From NCBI GenBank assembly GCA_038148375.1, contig JAYQVH010000006.1, positions 62,001 to 126,000 on the forward strand: 64,000 nt of DNA, written 5' to 3'. Of the stretch, positions 8,519 through 17,691 are shown one piece after another. The position numbers were made by a program, and so were the translations under genes. The stretch comes from CAWUEX02 sp038148375. Lineage in GTDB: Bacteria; Pseudomonadota; Alphaproteobacteria; Rhodospirillales; Rhodospirillaceae. The notes beneath the pieces were generated by a model. The model did not search any database. It was not told the DNA's origin and saw only the letters and a program-made list of their open reading frames with translations. Position 1 is the first letter of the stretch. Every line of letters starts with the position of its first letter.

Positions 8519-9436
8519 TCAGACGTCTTCGAGGCCGTCGCCAAGACTGCCCTTCTCGTCGGTCATCGCCTCGCCGAGACGGGAATTGTCATCATCCTCG
8601 AGACCGTCGCCCTGGTCTTCGTCTTCCGCGGGGGCGAGGTGTTCGTACAGGCGGGTGACGACGGTGTGCTCGATATCCGTGCGGTCGTTGCGGTTGCCGG
8701 CGGGCGAGATCAACCACTGCCATTCCAGACTTTGCGCCAGCGTCGCGCCATCGGGCCAGCGGAAGCCGGGGATCAGGCTCTTGCGGCGCACGACCCGGTT
8801 GCCGGCAAGCACAAAGCGTTCGGTGTCGGTGATGATCGCGCTGACGGCGGGCGTGTTGTCGACAATGGCGCCGACGTGGGCATCCATGATCTGCAGAGTC
8901 AGTTTGTCCTGGTCGAATTCGGTCATGTAGCGCGCCTCGCCGAGGTAATCGCAAAACGGCGGCGCCAGATGAGTCAGGCAGTTGGCGGAAACGATGAAGT
9001 CGGCGTCATTGAGATGCGGAATGCGCGCGGCGGGGGCGGGAATACCGTCGCCGGGATACTCGCCCTCAGCCATCATGGCGAAGATGCCGGTGATGTCGCC
9101 GTAGAGCATTTTGGCGTTGAGGTACTTTTTCACCTCAGCGCGCACCTGCGGCATGTGGAACATATCGACCAGGTACACGCGCTCGAAATGATCGGCGAGC
9201 GTGCGCAGCGGCACTTCGAGGAGCAGGCCGGAGCCCAGCACCACCGCGATTTTATGGCGCGGACATTTCTCGGCGGATTCGGCGATGAACGTGCGGCAGT
9301 TCATCACATGCTCCTGCCAGGCGTGTTCGTTGCGCTTATGCTGGAATTCGAGGGCAATCAGACGGCGCAGATAGCCGTACTTACGCACCCGTTCGGGTGC
9401 GAACGTCGTCCAATAGCGGAACAGTTCCGCTAACAT
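8519..9436 (-). CDS. Putative SAM-dependent methyltransferase-like protein, family unknown
   Basis: A 305-residue cytoplasmic protein. A Rossmann-like centre is visible: IAVVLGSGLLLEVPL followed some 20 residues later by VYLVDMF, and later FIVSANCLTHL, which has the position and look of a methyltransferase motif IV region. No definite SAM-binding signature (GxGxG) is present, so the call is an inference. The C-terminus is acidic and low in complexity (EDEDQGDGLEDDDN). It ends 11 bases from the sulfatase and follows mutL, all on the same strand. Confidence 0.6.
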   Translation of the reverse strand: MLAELFRYWTTFAPERVRKYGYLRRLIALEFQHKRNEHAWQEHVMNCRTFIAESAEKCPRHKIAVVLGSGLLLEVPLRTLADHFERVYLVDMFHMPQVRAEVKKYLNAKMLYGDITGIFAMMAEGEYPGDGIPAPAARIPHLNDADFIVSANCLTHLAPPFCDYLGEARYMTEFDQDKLTLQIMDAHVGAIVDNTPAVSAIITDTERFVLAGNRVVRRKSLIPGFRWPDGATLAQSLEWQWLISPAGNRNDRTDIEHTVVTRLYEHLAPAEDEDQGDGLEDDDNSRLGEAMTDEKGSLGDGLEDV

Positions 9437-9446
9437 ATCTCACCTC

Positions 9447-11255
9447 TTATCTGCGGCCGAACAACCGTTCGATATCCGCCAGTTTAAGGGTGACATAGGT
9501 CGGTCGTCCATGGTTGCACTGCCCGGCATGGGGGGTGCGTTCCATATCACGCAGCAGGGCGTTCATCTCGGCCCCGCCGAGACGGCGGCCGGCCCGGATC
9601 GAGCCGTGGCAGGCCATTGTACCGCAGACATCCGCCATGCGGTCCTTGAGCGCCAGGGCCTCGCCGAGGTCCGAGAGCTCATCGGCGAGATCGCGAATCA
9701 GGCCCTGGACGTCGGTTTCGCCAAGCAGGGCGGGCACTTCGCGCACAATGACGGAGCCGTCGCCGAAGGCTTCGAGCACGAGGCCGAGCTCGGCCAGCTC
9801 CGCTGCCCGGGCCACCAGCGTCCCGGCGGCCTGTGCGTCGAGGTCGACGACTTCGGGCAGCAGCAGGATCTGGCGGGCGATGCCGTTGGCGTCGAGCATC
9901 GCCTTCATGCGCTCGTAAACCAGACGCTCATGGGCGGCATGCTGATCAACGATGACCAAGCCGTCGGCAGTCTGTGCAACGATGTAGGTTTCGTGCATCT
10001 GAGCGCGGGCAACACCGAGCGGATAGTCGCCGGTGTCTTCGCTGTCCTCGACGGCCGCGGCGCTGGGCGCATCGCCGTCAAACGCGTAAGCGTGCTGATC
10101 TTCAGCCAAACCCGTGTTTGTAGGAAGCGGAGCCTGCGCGCGGTTCGCAGCACGGAACAGCGACGGTGACGGGCGGGGTCCGTCCTGCCCTTCCGGCCGC
10201 ATCGCCCCCAAAGCGGCCTGGCTCACGGTGGTAGAGGCTTTGTGGCCGGCCTCGGCGAGCGCGTGTTTCAGCGCGCCGACGATCAGCCCGCGCACCAGAC
10301 CGGTGTCGCGGAAGCGCACTTCCGCCTTGGCTGGGTGGACGTTGACGTCGACGTCGCGCGCCGGGCATTCGAGAAACAGCGCGAGATAAGGATGGCGGTT
10401 GGACGCGAGGAAGTCCTGATAGGCGCCGCGCACCGCGCCCTGCAGCAGACGGTCGCGCACCGGGCGGCCGTTGACGAACATGTACTGGGCCATGGCGTTG
10501 CCGCGGTTGTAGGTCGGTACGCCGACATATCCGGTGAGACGGAAGCCGTCGCGCTCGGCGTTGACCGGGACGGCATTGGGCACGAAATCCCTGCCCATGA
10601 CCGCGCCGAGGCGGTCGAGCCGGACATCGAACAGGTCCTTGCCCTTCTTGTCCGCGGCGGCCTCGAGCGACAGCCGGGCCTTGCCGTCGGCGGTGAGCGT
10701 GAAGGCGACATCGGGATGCGCCATCGCCAGACGTTCGAGCGTATCGACAGCGTGATTGAGTTCCGTCCGCGGCGACTTGAGAAATTTGAGCCGCGCTGGC
10801 GTGGCATAAAACAGATCGCGCACTTCGACGCGGGTGCCGCGCGGATGCGGCGTCGGCACCGGTCCCTCGCGGCGGCCGCCTTCGACACGGATGTACCAGG
10901 CGCTGGTGCCGTCGGGCGTGCGACTGGTGATGGTCAGGCGGGCGACCGCGCCGATGGACGGCAGCGCCTCGCCGCGGAAGCCAAGAAAACCGATGTCGGT
11001 AAGATCGTCGTCCGGCAGCTTGGATGTCGCGTGACGTTCGATGGCGAGGCCGAGCTCGCGGTCGGACATGCCGCTGCCGTCGTCGGACACGACAATAAGC
11101 GCGCGGCCGCCGTCGTTCATGGTGACGTCGATGTGCTTGGCCCCGGCGTCGAGCGCATTCTCGACGAGTTCCTTAACCACCGACGCCGGCCGTTCGACCA
11201 CTTCGCCGGCTGCGATCTGGTTGACGAGATTGGGCGGCAGGACGCGCAGGGTCAT
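9447..11255 (-). CDS. mutL: DNA mismatch repair protein MutL
   Basis: A 602-residue MutL. The N-terminal GHKL ATPase has the expected motifs: IAAGEVVERPASVVKELVENALDAG, DDGSGM and GFRGEALPSI. The C-terminal dimerisation domain carries DQHAAHERLVYE, which fits the DQHA(x)2E(x)4E metal motif of endonuclease-competent MutL proteins, together with ACHGSIRAG and a CNHGRP motif. This suggests strand nicking by MutL itself, as in bacteria lacking MutH. The start at 11255 (MTLRVLPPN) overlaps the stop of pgi by ATGA; a longer upstream frame is a shadow of pgi. Confidence 0.96.
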   Translation of the reverse strand: MTLRVLPPNLVNQIAAGEVVERPASVVKELVENALDAGAKHIDVTMNDGGRALIVVSDDGSGMSDRELGLAIERHATSKLPDDDLTDIGFLGFRGEALPSIGAVARLTITSRTPDGTSAWYIRVEGGRREGPVPTPHPRGTRVEVRDLFYATPARLKFLKSPRTELNHAVDTLERLAMAHPDVAFTLTADGKARLSLEAAADKKGKDLFDVRLDRLGAVMGRDFVPNAVPVNAERDGFRLTGYVGVPTYNRGNAMAQYMFVNGRPVRDRLLQGAVRGAYQDFLASNRHPYLALFLECPARDVDVNVHPAKAEVRFRDTGLVRGLIVGALKHALAEAGHKASTTVSQAALGAMRPEGQDGPRPSPSLFRAANRAQAPLPTNTGLAEDQHAYAFDGDAPSAAAVEDSEDTGDYPLGVARAQMHETYIVAQTADGLVIVDQHAAHERLVYERMKAMLDANGIARQILLLPEVVDLDAQAAGTLVARAAELAELGLVLEAFGDGSVIVREVPALLGETDVQGLIRDLADELSDLGEALALKDRMADVCGTMACHGSIRAGRRLGGAEMNALLRDMERTPHAGQCNHGRPTYVTLKLADIERLFGRR

Positions 11256-12901
11256 CGGCGCGGCGTCTTCCTGCCGTCGCGATAGGCGGTCGAGAGCCCC
11301 ATCGTCGAGGAGTCGTGCCCATTGCCGGCTCGGTTGGGGCCGTGGGCGTGTGGATTGTCCGGTCGCAATGTCGGCAGCAGTTTCTTCGCCAGCCTCTTGC
11401 CCAGTTCCACTCCCCACTGATCGAAGGAGTTGAGTCCCCATAGCGTCCCTTCCACGAACGTACGATGCTCGTATAACGCGATAAGAGACCCGATGGTTTC
11501 GGAGGTCAACGAATCAACCACGAGGGTCGTGCTTGGCCGGCCGCCCGGACAGACCCTGTGAGGAATCAGATTTTCGGCGGAATCCTGTGCGACTTCGTCC
11601 GCCGAGACGCCCCGCATCAGGGCCTCCGACTGGGCCAAACAATTTGCAAAAATATGGTCGCGGTGGGGGTCGTCCTGCCCGTTTAACGCGACAACAAATT
11701 CAACCGGCACAACCATTGGTGACTGGTGAATCATCTGCATAAACGAGTGCTGACTGTCCGGCCCGGAGGTGCCGAAGATCACCGGCGAGGTCGCGTAGGA
11801 CACGGGCGTTCCATCGCTGCGCACGCTCTTGCCGTTGCTCTCCATGACGATCTGCTGAAGGTGATCGGGCAATAGGCGCAGGCGGTGGTCGTAGGGCAGA
11901 ACCGCGACAGCCGGACAATCCCAGAAATTGCGGTTCCAGATGGTGATCAGCGCCAGCAACACCGGCAAGTTTTCGTCGAGGGGCGCGGATTCGAAATGCC
12001 GGTCCATGACGTGCGCGCCGGCACGCAGGCGGTCGAACACCTCCGGGCCGCAACTCAGAGCAATCGTCAGCCCGATCGCCGACCACAGCGAATACCGTCC
12101 ACCGACCCAGTCCCACAGCGGGAAGATGTTCTCCGGCGCGATGCCGAATTCGACCGCCGCATCGACGTTCGACGACACCGCGACAATGTGATCCGCAACG
12201 GCCGGTTCGCCCAGTGCGGCGACCAGCCAGGCGCGAGCGGCCCGCGCGTTCACGAGCGTTTCGTAGGTTGAGAAACTCTTGGAGCAGATGATGAACAATG
12301 TGCTGTCCGGATTGCAGCCGTCGAGCACATCCTTGAGAGCGGCCCCGTCCGGCGTGGCGACGAAATCGATATCCAGACCGCGCTGGATACTCCCGGCAAG
12401 CGCGGTGACGATGCAGCGCGTTCCCAAGTTTGAGCCGCCGACGCCGATGTTGACGACACGTTCGAACGGCAGGCCGGTGTGGCCGGTGCGTTTTCCGGCG
12501 AGCACGTCCTCGGCGAAGGCCGCGACCTTGGCGTGCGTCTCTTTTATGAGGGGCGCGACATCTGCGCCATCGACGACATAGGCGCGCCCGGACGGGTCGC
12601 GCAGCGCCGCATGAAGCACGGCGCGGTCTTCCGTGACGTTGAGCTTTCCGCCGGCGAACATCGCCGCGCGGGCGCCCTCGACGTTCATTGTCTTCGCCAG
12701 ATCGAGCAGCCGCGCGATCGTATCCCGGGTGAGGCGCTGTTTCGACAGATCGGCCCTGATGCCGGCGGCCTCGACGCAAAACTCGTTAAAGCGTCCAGGG
12801 TTCTGTTGGAACAGAGACAGCAGCGACGTATCCCGCATGACGTCGCGGTGCTGCGCGAGGGCGGCCCAGGCTTCTGTGGCGGACGGATCGGGTATGGACA
12901 T
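11252..12901 (-). CDS. pgi: Glucose-6-phosphate isomerase
   Basis: A 549-residue cytoplasmic isomerase interconverting glucose 6-phosphate and fructose 6-phosphate. Family signatures are clear: NIGVGGSNLGTRC, ICSKSFSTYETLVN, GGRYSLWSAIGLTIAL, GTSGPDSQHSFMQMIHQ and NSFDQWGVELGKRLA. The ATG at 12901 is preferred over a GTG nine bases upstream. The gene overlaps mutL by four bases, so sugar metabolism and mismatch repair share a transcript here. Upstream lies the M16 peptidase pair after a short gap. Confidence 0.96.
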   Translation of the reverse strand: MSIPDPSATEAWAALAQHRDVMRDTSLLSLFQQNPGRFNEFCVEAAGIRADLSKQRLTRDTIARLLDLAKTMNVEGARAAMFAGGKLNVTEDRAVLHAALRDPSGRAYVVDGADVAPLIKETHAKVAAFAEDVLAGKRTGHTGLPFERVVNIGVGGSNLGTRCIVTALAGSIQRGLDIDFVATPDGAALKDVLDGCNPDSTLFIICSKSFSTYETLVNARAARAWLVAALGEPAVADHIVAVSSNVDAAVEFGIAPENIFPLWDWVGGRYSLWSAIGLTIALSCGPEVFDRLRAGAHVMDRHFESAPLDENLPVLLALITIWNRNFWDCPAVAVLPYDHRLRLLPDHLQQIVMESNGKSVRSDGTPVSYATSPVIFGTSGPDSQHSFMQMIHQSPMVVPVEFVVALNGQDDPHRDHIFANCLAQSEALMRGVSADEVAQDSAENLIPHRVCPGGRPSTTLVVDSLTSETIGSLIALYEHRTFVEGTLWGLNSFDQWGVELGKRLAKKLLPTLRPDNPHAHGPNRAGNGHDSSTMGLSTAYRDGRKTPRR

Positions 12902-12933
12902 GCCGGACACTCTAACGAAGTGCGGTCCGTCCG

Positions 12934-14295
12934 TCAGCCGTCTCCACCGTCCGCCGTTGCCTCACTGTCTGGCGCGGTCGCCGTGACGCCAACCGGCTGG
13001 CCGACGACAACGACCGTCAACTCATCCGGCTTGTAGAGATCCGCCGCCACCCGGCGCACGTCCTCAACCGTGATCGCCTCGATGTAATCGTTGCGGCGGT
13101 CGAGGTAATCGAGCCCGAGGTTGTCACGCTGCACCGCGACGAGAATGCTTGCGACGCTGCCGGACGACGTAAAACGCAGCGGCCACGAGCCCATGAGGTA
13201 TTGCTTGGCCCCTTCGACCTCGTCGGCGGTCGGGCCGTCCTGCTGGAACTTGCGCCACTCATCGCGGATGACCTGAATGCTCTCCGCGACGGCGTCGTTC
13301 CTGGTGCCGACCGAGGCAAAAATCATCGGCGCGGAATCGAATGGCGCGAGACTTGTGCCGACACCGTACGCGAGACCGCGCTTCTCGCGCACTTCGTCCA
13401 TCAGGCGCGAGGCGAACGAGCCGCCGCCGAGAATGTAGTCGGCGACCAACGCGGTGTACCAATCCGGATCGGCGCGCGAGATGCCCGGTTGCGCCAGATA
13501 TACAGTGCTTTGCGGAATCGCCTTGTCGACCACCACGGTTCCCGCGTGCACCAGCTCCGTTTGCGGCACCTGACGCGGCGTGTCGACTGTCTCGGGCAGG
13601 TGACCGAACACCTGATCGAGGCGCTTGCGCAGCTGCCGGGGCGTGATGTCGCCGGACACTCCGATGAGCAGGCGGTCCTTGGCGAAACGGCTGGCGGCAT
13701 AGCCGGCGAGATCGTCACGGGTCAGCGCCTGAACGGTTTCCGGCGTGCCTTCCGTCGGACGGCCGTAGGGATGGCCCGGGAACACACTTTCGAACAGGGT
13801 TTGACTGGCGATGCTGCCGGGGTTCTCGGCATCGCGGGCAAGTCCGACCAGGATCTGGCGGCGGATACGCTCAACCGGCTCTTCATCGAAGCGCGGCGCT
13901 GTCAGCGCCAGCGTCAGCATCTCGAATGCGTCGTCCGCGTTGGCGGTGACGGTCGTCAACGACCCATCGAAAGACTCACGGTTGGAATTGAAACCGAGCT
14001 TGATGGCAAGGTCGGCCAGTTTCGATTGAAAGGCAAAAGAGTCGAGATCGCCGGCTCCCTCGTCGAGCAGGCCAGACACCATGTAGGACAACCCGAGTTT
14101 GTCTTCGGGATCGATACTGGCCCCGCCGGCAAAGGAAAAGCTGACGGCAATGATCGGGTTGGTGTGATCCTCGGCGAGATAGGCGGTGATGCCGCTACCG
14201 GTTTTGACTTCCTGAACGTCAATCGCCTGAGACGGGGCGACGGCGCCGAACAGGATAATGGCGGCTGCGGCGAGGAAGGCGGGAATGCGGGTCAT
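12934..14295 (-). CDS. M16 family peptidase-like protein, non-catalytic partner
   Basis: A 453-residue exported protein (signal peptide to about residue 24, PSQA-ID) with two tandem M16 domains. The zinc motif HxxEH expected near residue 70 is absent; that region reads GLSYMVSGLLDEGAGD. The C-terminal half keeps the M16 R/Y region (VREKRGLAYGVG). It is therefore the non-catalytic half of a heterodimer like mitochondrial processing peptidase or PqqL-type pairs. It lies directly downstream of the catalytic partner, with the two genes abutting, which supports an obligate complex in the periplasm. Confidence 0.9.
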   Translation of the reverse strand: MTRIPAFLAAAAIILFGAVAPSQAIDVQEVKTGSGITAYLAEDHTNPIIAVSFSFAGGASIDPEDKLGLSYMVSGLLDEGAGDLDSFAFQSKLADLAIKLGFNSNRESFDGSLTTVTANADDAFEMLTLALTAPRFDEEPVERIRRQILVGLARDAENPGSIASQTLFESVFPGHPYGRPTEGTPETVQALTRDDLAGYAASRFAKDRLLIGVSGDITPRQLRKRLDQVFGHLPETVDTPRQVPQTELVHAGTVVVDKAIPQSTVYLAQPGISRADPDWYTALVADYILGGGSFASRLMDEVREKRGLAYGVGTSLAPFDSAPMIFASVGTRNDAVAESIQVIRDEWRKFQQDGPTADEVEGAKQYLMGSWPLRFTSSGSVASILVAVQRDNLGLDYLDRRNDYIEAITVEDVRRVAADLYKPDELTVVVVGQPVGVTATAPDSEATADGGDG

Positions 14296-15645
14296 TTAGA
14301 CGTCTCCCTCAGGCAGCAACACGCTGGTGCCGTTGGGCGCATCCGCGAACAACGCCCGGGCGGCGGCATTGACCTGTTCGGTCGTCACCTTATCCAAATG
14401 CTCGGGCCAGTCTTCGATTTGGTCGAGCGTCATACCGACGGACAGCAGCGCGCCGACCGTGCGCGCCGCGGTAATGGGGGAGTCCTTGGCATAGATGACC
14501 TCGGCGAGCGCGCGGGCTTTGGCACGCTCCACCTCTTCCGCGCTCACACCTTCGGCGACGATCTTGGCGATTTCGGCATCGATGGCCGCTTCGACATCGG
14601 CAACATCGGCGCCCGGACTGGGCGCGGCATACAGCGTGAACGAGCCGTAGCTGACGGCGTTTTTGGAATAGAATGACCCGGCCGATGCGGCGATGCCCTG
14701 ATCGACAACAAGCGCCTGGTATAGCCGGCTGGTCGCACCGCCGCCGAAGATTTCGGAAAACACGCTCAAAGCGTAGGTGTCTTCGAGGCTGCCGACATTG
14801 ACGCTCGGCGCGACATAGGTGCGCTGCCACCGCGGTTGACGCACACGCGGGTCCTCCATGGTGACGCGCACGGCGGCGGACTGGGGCAGAAACGTGGAGC
14901 GATCGCGCAGCGTCACCGCGTCGACCGGCTCGATCTTGCCGTACGTTTTTTCCGCCAGCGGCTTGAGTTCCTTCGCGGTGATGTCACCGGCGACGACCAG
15001 AATGGCGTTCTTCGGCGCATACCACCGATAATAAAAGTCGAAGGCGTCGTCACGATTGAGCGCCTCGATTTCCTCCATCCATCCGATCACCGGCGTCCCG
15101 TAGCGGTTGGTCACCCACAGCGCCGCGTTCATGCGCTCCGACAAAATCGAAGCCGGCTGGCTGTCGACACGCATGCGCCGTTCTTCGACGACCACATCGC
15201 GTTCGACGCGCACATCTTCCTCACTGAGGATCAGATTGCGCATGCGGTCCGCTTCCAGTTCCATCATCTTAGGCAGACGGTCGACAGCGATATTCTGGTA
15301 GTAAGCGGTGTAGTCGTAAGACGTGAACGCGTTCTGCTGGCCGCCGTTGCGCGCGACGAGATCCGTGATCTCGCCGGCCGGGTAGGTCGGCGTACCTTTG
15401 AACATCAAGTGTTCGAGAAAGTGCGCGATGCCGGCCTTGCCCGGCTCCTCGTCGGCGGAGCCGACCTTGTACCAGACCATGTGACTGACGATTGGCACAC
15501 GATGGTTGGGGATGACGACCACCTGCATGCCGTTGTCGAGCATAAAGGTCTCAGCGCCGAAGACGTCGGCCCGCGCCGGTGCGCGCGGCAGCATGAGAGC
15601 GGCGGCCAGAACCAGAGCCAGGGCAAAAAAGCCGAGTGAACGCAT
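14296..15645 (-). CDS. M16 family zinc metallopeptidase, catalytic subunit
   Basis: A 449-residue exported protease. The signal peptide MRSLGFFALALVLAAALMLP sets the start at 15645. The inverted zinc motif HFLEH is intact in GIAHFLEHLMFKGT, with the downstream glutamate in the ELEADRM segment and a C-terminal YQALVVDQGIA region. It should degrade peptides in the periplasm in partnership with the non-catalytic M16 protein encoded immediately downstream. The gene is divergent from the membrane-anchored hydrolase, with about 165 bases between them that probably hold both promoters. Confidence 0.93.
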   Translation of the reverse strand: MRSLGFFALALVLAAALMLPRAPARADVFGAETFMLDNGMQVVVIPNHRVPIVSHMVWYKVGSADEEPGKAGIAHFLEHLMFKGTPTYPAGEITDLVARNGGQQNAFTSYDYTAYYQNIAVDRLPKMMELEADRMRNLILSEEDVRVERDVVVEERRMRVDSQPASILSERMNAALWVTNRYGTPVIGWMEEIEALNRDDAFDFYYRWYAPKNAILVVAGDITAKELKPLAEKTYGKIEPVDAVTLRDRSTFLPQSAAVRVTMEDPRVRQPRWQRTYVAPSVNVGSLEDTYALSVFSEIFGGGATSRLYQALVVDQGIAASAGSFYSKNAVSYGSFTLYAAPSPGADVADVEAAIDAEIAKIVAEGVSAEEVERAKARALAEVIYAKDSPITAARTVGALLSVGMTLDQIEDWPEHLDKVTTEQVNAAARALFADAPNGTSVLLPEGDV

Positions 15646-15810
15646 GGGTATTCCTTCGCTGTACAAATTCGCGGTCAGATCCGGTGGTATGTATTTGGAC
15701 CCGGGGCCGGGCCGGGTCAACCGCTGGCCGCGGCGCGACCACGCTGAGCCGTTCACTTTGGCGCGGGCTCTGTGTAGGGTCGGGTCCCAAACCGGAAGAG
15801 AGTTCGAGTT

Positions 15811-17571
15811 ATGCACCTGCCGGTGTTTCAAACAACCGGGGAAATCCTGGAATACTGCTGGGCGCGCCGGCGCGTGATGGTCACACACGCCGCCGTGCCG
15901 CTAGCGTTGGTGTGCGCCTTAAACCTGGCCGGAGCGCTGATGGGGATCGGCCTGACCGACATCACCAGCCCGGCGTTCCTCGCTCTGAACTTTATCAATA
16001 CGGTGATTTTCCTGCCGTTTATGGTGACCTGGTACCGCATGATCATCCTCGGTGACGCTGACCTCATGCAGCGTCCCGTGTTCGGGTTCGGGGCCCGCGA
16101 GGGCTGGGTGATGGTTTGGCAGGTCGTCATTGCGATTATCGCCGCATCGGTGATGGTGTTCGGCGTCCTGGCCATCGACACACTCGACCGGATCATTCCC
16201 GGCCCCACGGCTCAGACCCTTCAGGCCGTCTTGCTCGGTGCGCTGGCCGTTGCGGTCATTGCCGTGCTGTGCCGCTTGTCCCTGGTCATTGCCATGGCGG
16301 CGACCGACCGGCCCGCGGTGATGCTGGAAGCGTGGACGCGGACGCAGGGGCTCGGCGCGCGCATGGCCGGGATCTTCGCATTGTGCGTTTTACTCGCGCT
16401 GGTATTGACCATTCCTTTGCAGTTCGTCGTCCTCCTGATGTCGGCGATTGTCGGTACGTTTTCAGCCGGCGCCGGACAGTCGGTCGGCGTGGCACTCGGC
16501 ATTGTCGTCAACACCATCGGCAGTCTCTTGGTGCTGAGTTTTCCAGCGACGCTGTTCGCGTTCGTCTACAACCGCATTGCCGAGCAAATGGCGGGACAGG
16601 CGCAAGGGGCGATGCCGGTGCCTCATCCGGCTGAACCCGATCCCGATACGCCGGTTCCCGAGCCGCCGCCGGAAGAACAGCCGGCGGACGATATCGACGA
16701 GGTCATCGCCGGTCTGCTTGCGTTCATCGACGGCAAGCCGCGCGAAACGGCGGCGGACACGCGCACCATCATCGACGGCTACTTCAGCCAATACAAAATG
16801 CCCGGCGAGGCTCTGACCGAAGACCTCGACGTGGACGGCATCCCCGCCCGCTGGGTCGTGATGCCGGACTCAGATGTCGAGAAGGTCGTCCTGCTGCTCC
16901 ACGGCGGCGGGTTCAGTGCCGGAAGCATTGCGTCGCACCAGCGGTTGGCGGCGGACCTGAGCGCAATGTGCGGGACACGGGTGCTGCTGCCCGATTACCG
17001 ACTGGCGCCGGAGCACCCCTACCCTGCCGGTCTCGACGATTGCGTCACGGCCTACCGCTGGCTGCTCAATAACGGCTTCAAGCCGGGACACATCGTCATC
17101 GCCGGCGACTCAGCCGGGGGCGGCTTGACCATTTCGACCGCGCTGCGCCTCAAAGGGGAAAGCCTCGACCAGCCGGCGGCGCTGGTCGCGCTGTCACCGT
17201 GGGTCAATCTCGCCTGCGACGGCGAGACTATGGAGACCAAAGCCAAAGAAGATCCCATCGGCAATGCGGAGACTCTTTTGCGCGCCGCGAGCGACTATCT
17301 GCAAGGCCACGACATCAAGGATCCGTTGGTCTCGCCCATTTACGGCGACCTGCGCGGATTGCCGCCTTTGCTGATTCAGGTCGGCACCCGGGAGGTGCTC
17401 TTGGACGACAGCCGCAAGCTGGCTGTGCGCGCGCGCGCCGACGACGTTCAAGTGACGCTGGAGGAATGGACGGGCATGATTCATGTTTGGCATATGATGG
17501 CCGACCGGTTGATCGACGGCCGCCGTGCCCTTGCCGGCATCGGCGCTTTCGTGCGTCAGCGGTTGGGATAG
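15811..17571 (+). CDS. Membrane-anchored HSL-type alpha/beta hydrolase (fusion)
   Basis: A 586-residue two-part protein. Residues 1 to about 265 form a polytopic membrane domain with roughly six hydrophobic helices, similar in style to alphaproteobacterial multi-pass proteins of unknown function. A Pro/Glu/Asp-rich linker follows (about 275-300). The C-terminal part is a hormone-sensitive-lipase hydrolase: oxyanion motif LLHGGGF, DYRLAPEHPYPAGLDD, nucleophile GDSAGGG, and a C-terminal GMIHVWH with the catalytic His. The natural role is probably ester or lipid hydrolysis at the inner membrane. Fusion of this fold to a large membrane domain is unusual. Its TAG stop is also the first base triplet of the tandem repeat that follows. 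Confidence 0.85.
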   Translation: MHLPVFQTTGEILEYCWARRRVMVTHAAVPLALVCALNLAGALMGIGLTDITSPAFLALNFINTVIFLPFMVTWYRMIILGDADLMQRPVFGFGAREGWVMVWQVVIAIIAASVMVFGVLAIDTLDRIIPGPTAQTLQAVLLGALAVAVIAVLCRLSLVIAMAATDRPAVMLEAWTRTQGLGARMAGIFALCVLLALVLTIPLQFVVLLMSAIVGTFSAGAGQSVGVALGIVVNTIGSLLVLSFPATLFAFVYNRIAEQMAGQAQGAMPVPHPAEPDPDTPVPEPPPEEQPADDIDEVIAGLLAFIDGKPRETAADTRTIIDGYFSQYKMPGEALTEDLDVDGIPARWVVMPDSDVEKVVLLLHGGGFSAGSIASHQRLAADLSAMCGTRVLLPDYRLAPEHPYPAGLDDCVTAYRWLLNNGFKPGHIVIAGDSAGGGLTISTALRLKGESLDQPAALVALSPWVNLACDGETMETKAKEDPIGNAETLLRAASDYLQGHDIKDPLVSPIYGDLRGLPPLLIQVGTREVLLDDSRKLAVRARADDVQVTLEEWTGMIHVWHMMADRLIDGRRALAGIGAFVRQRLG

Positions 17572-17664
17572 GCGGCGCGTCTGCGCCAGAAATAGGCGGC
17601 GCGTCTGCGCCAGAAATAGGCGGCGCGTCTGCGCCAGAAATAGGCGGCGCGTCTGCGCCAGGGA
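17569..17664 (+). repeat. Four tandem 24-bp units, each with a hairpin and a TAG
   Basis: Four head-to-tail copies of a 24-bp unit beginning TAGGCGGCGCGTCTGCGCCA; the first three end in GAAA and the fourth in GGGA. Each unit contains the inverted repeat GGCGC-GTCT-GCGCC. The TAG of the first unit is the stop codon of the upstream hydrolase, and because 24 is a multiple of three each later unit offers another in-frame TAG. The array fills most of the gap before the VOC gene. It may form serial hairpins in the mRNA that stabilise or separate the two messages. Confidence 0.95.
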
Positions 17665-17691
17665 TAAACTTTACGAAAGGGACACCGGATC

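Noticed and set aside
9447..11441. A longer MutL starting at 11441
   Set aside because: The extra 62 residues run over the pgi coding region in another frame; the conserved MutL N-terminus begins at 11255 with an ATGA overlap.
13201..14676. A long open frame (491 codons) on the plus strand opposite the M16 genes
   Set aside because: It is the mirror of the real M16 coding frames in GC-rich DNA, and shows no recognisable domain, start context or signal.
17569..17664. Tandem repeat as a CRISPR array
   Set aside because: The units are adjacent with no spacers, and there are no cas genes nearby. It is a simple tandem repeat.
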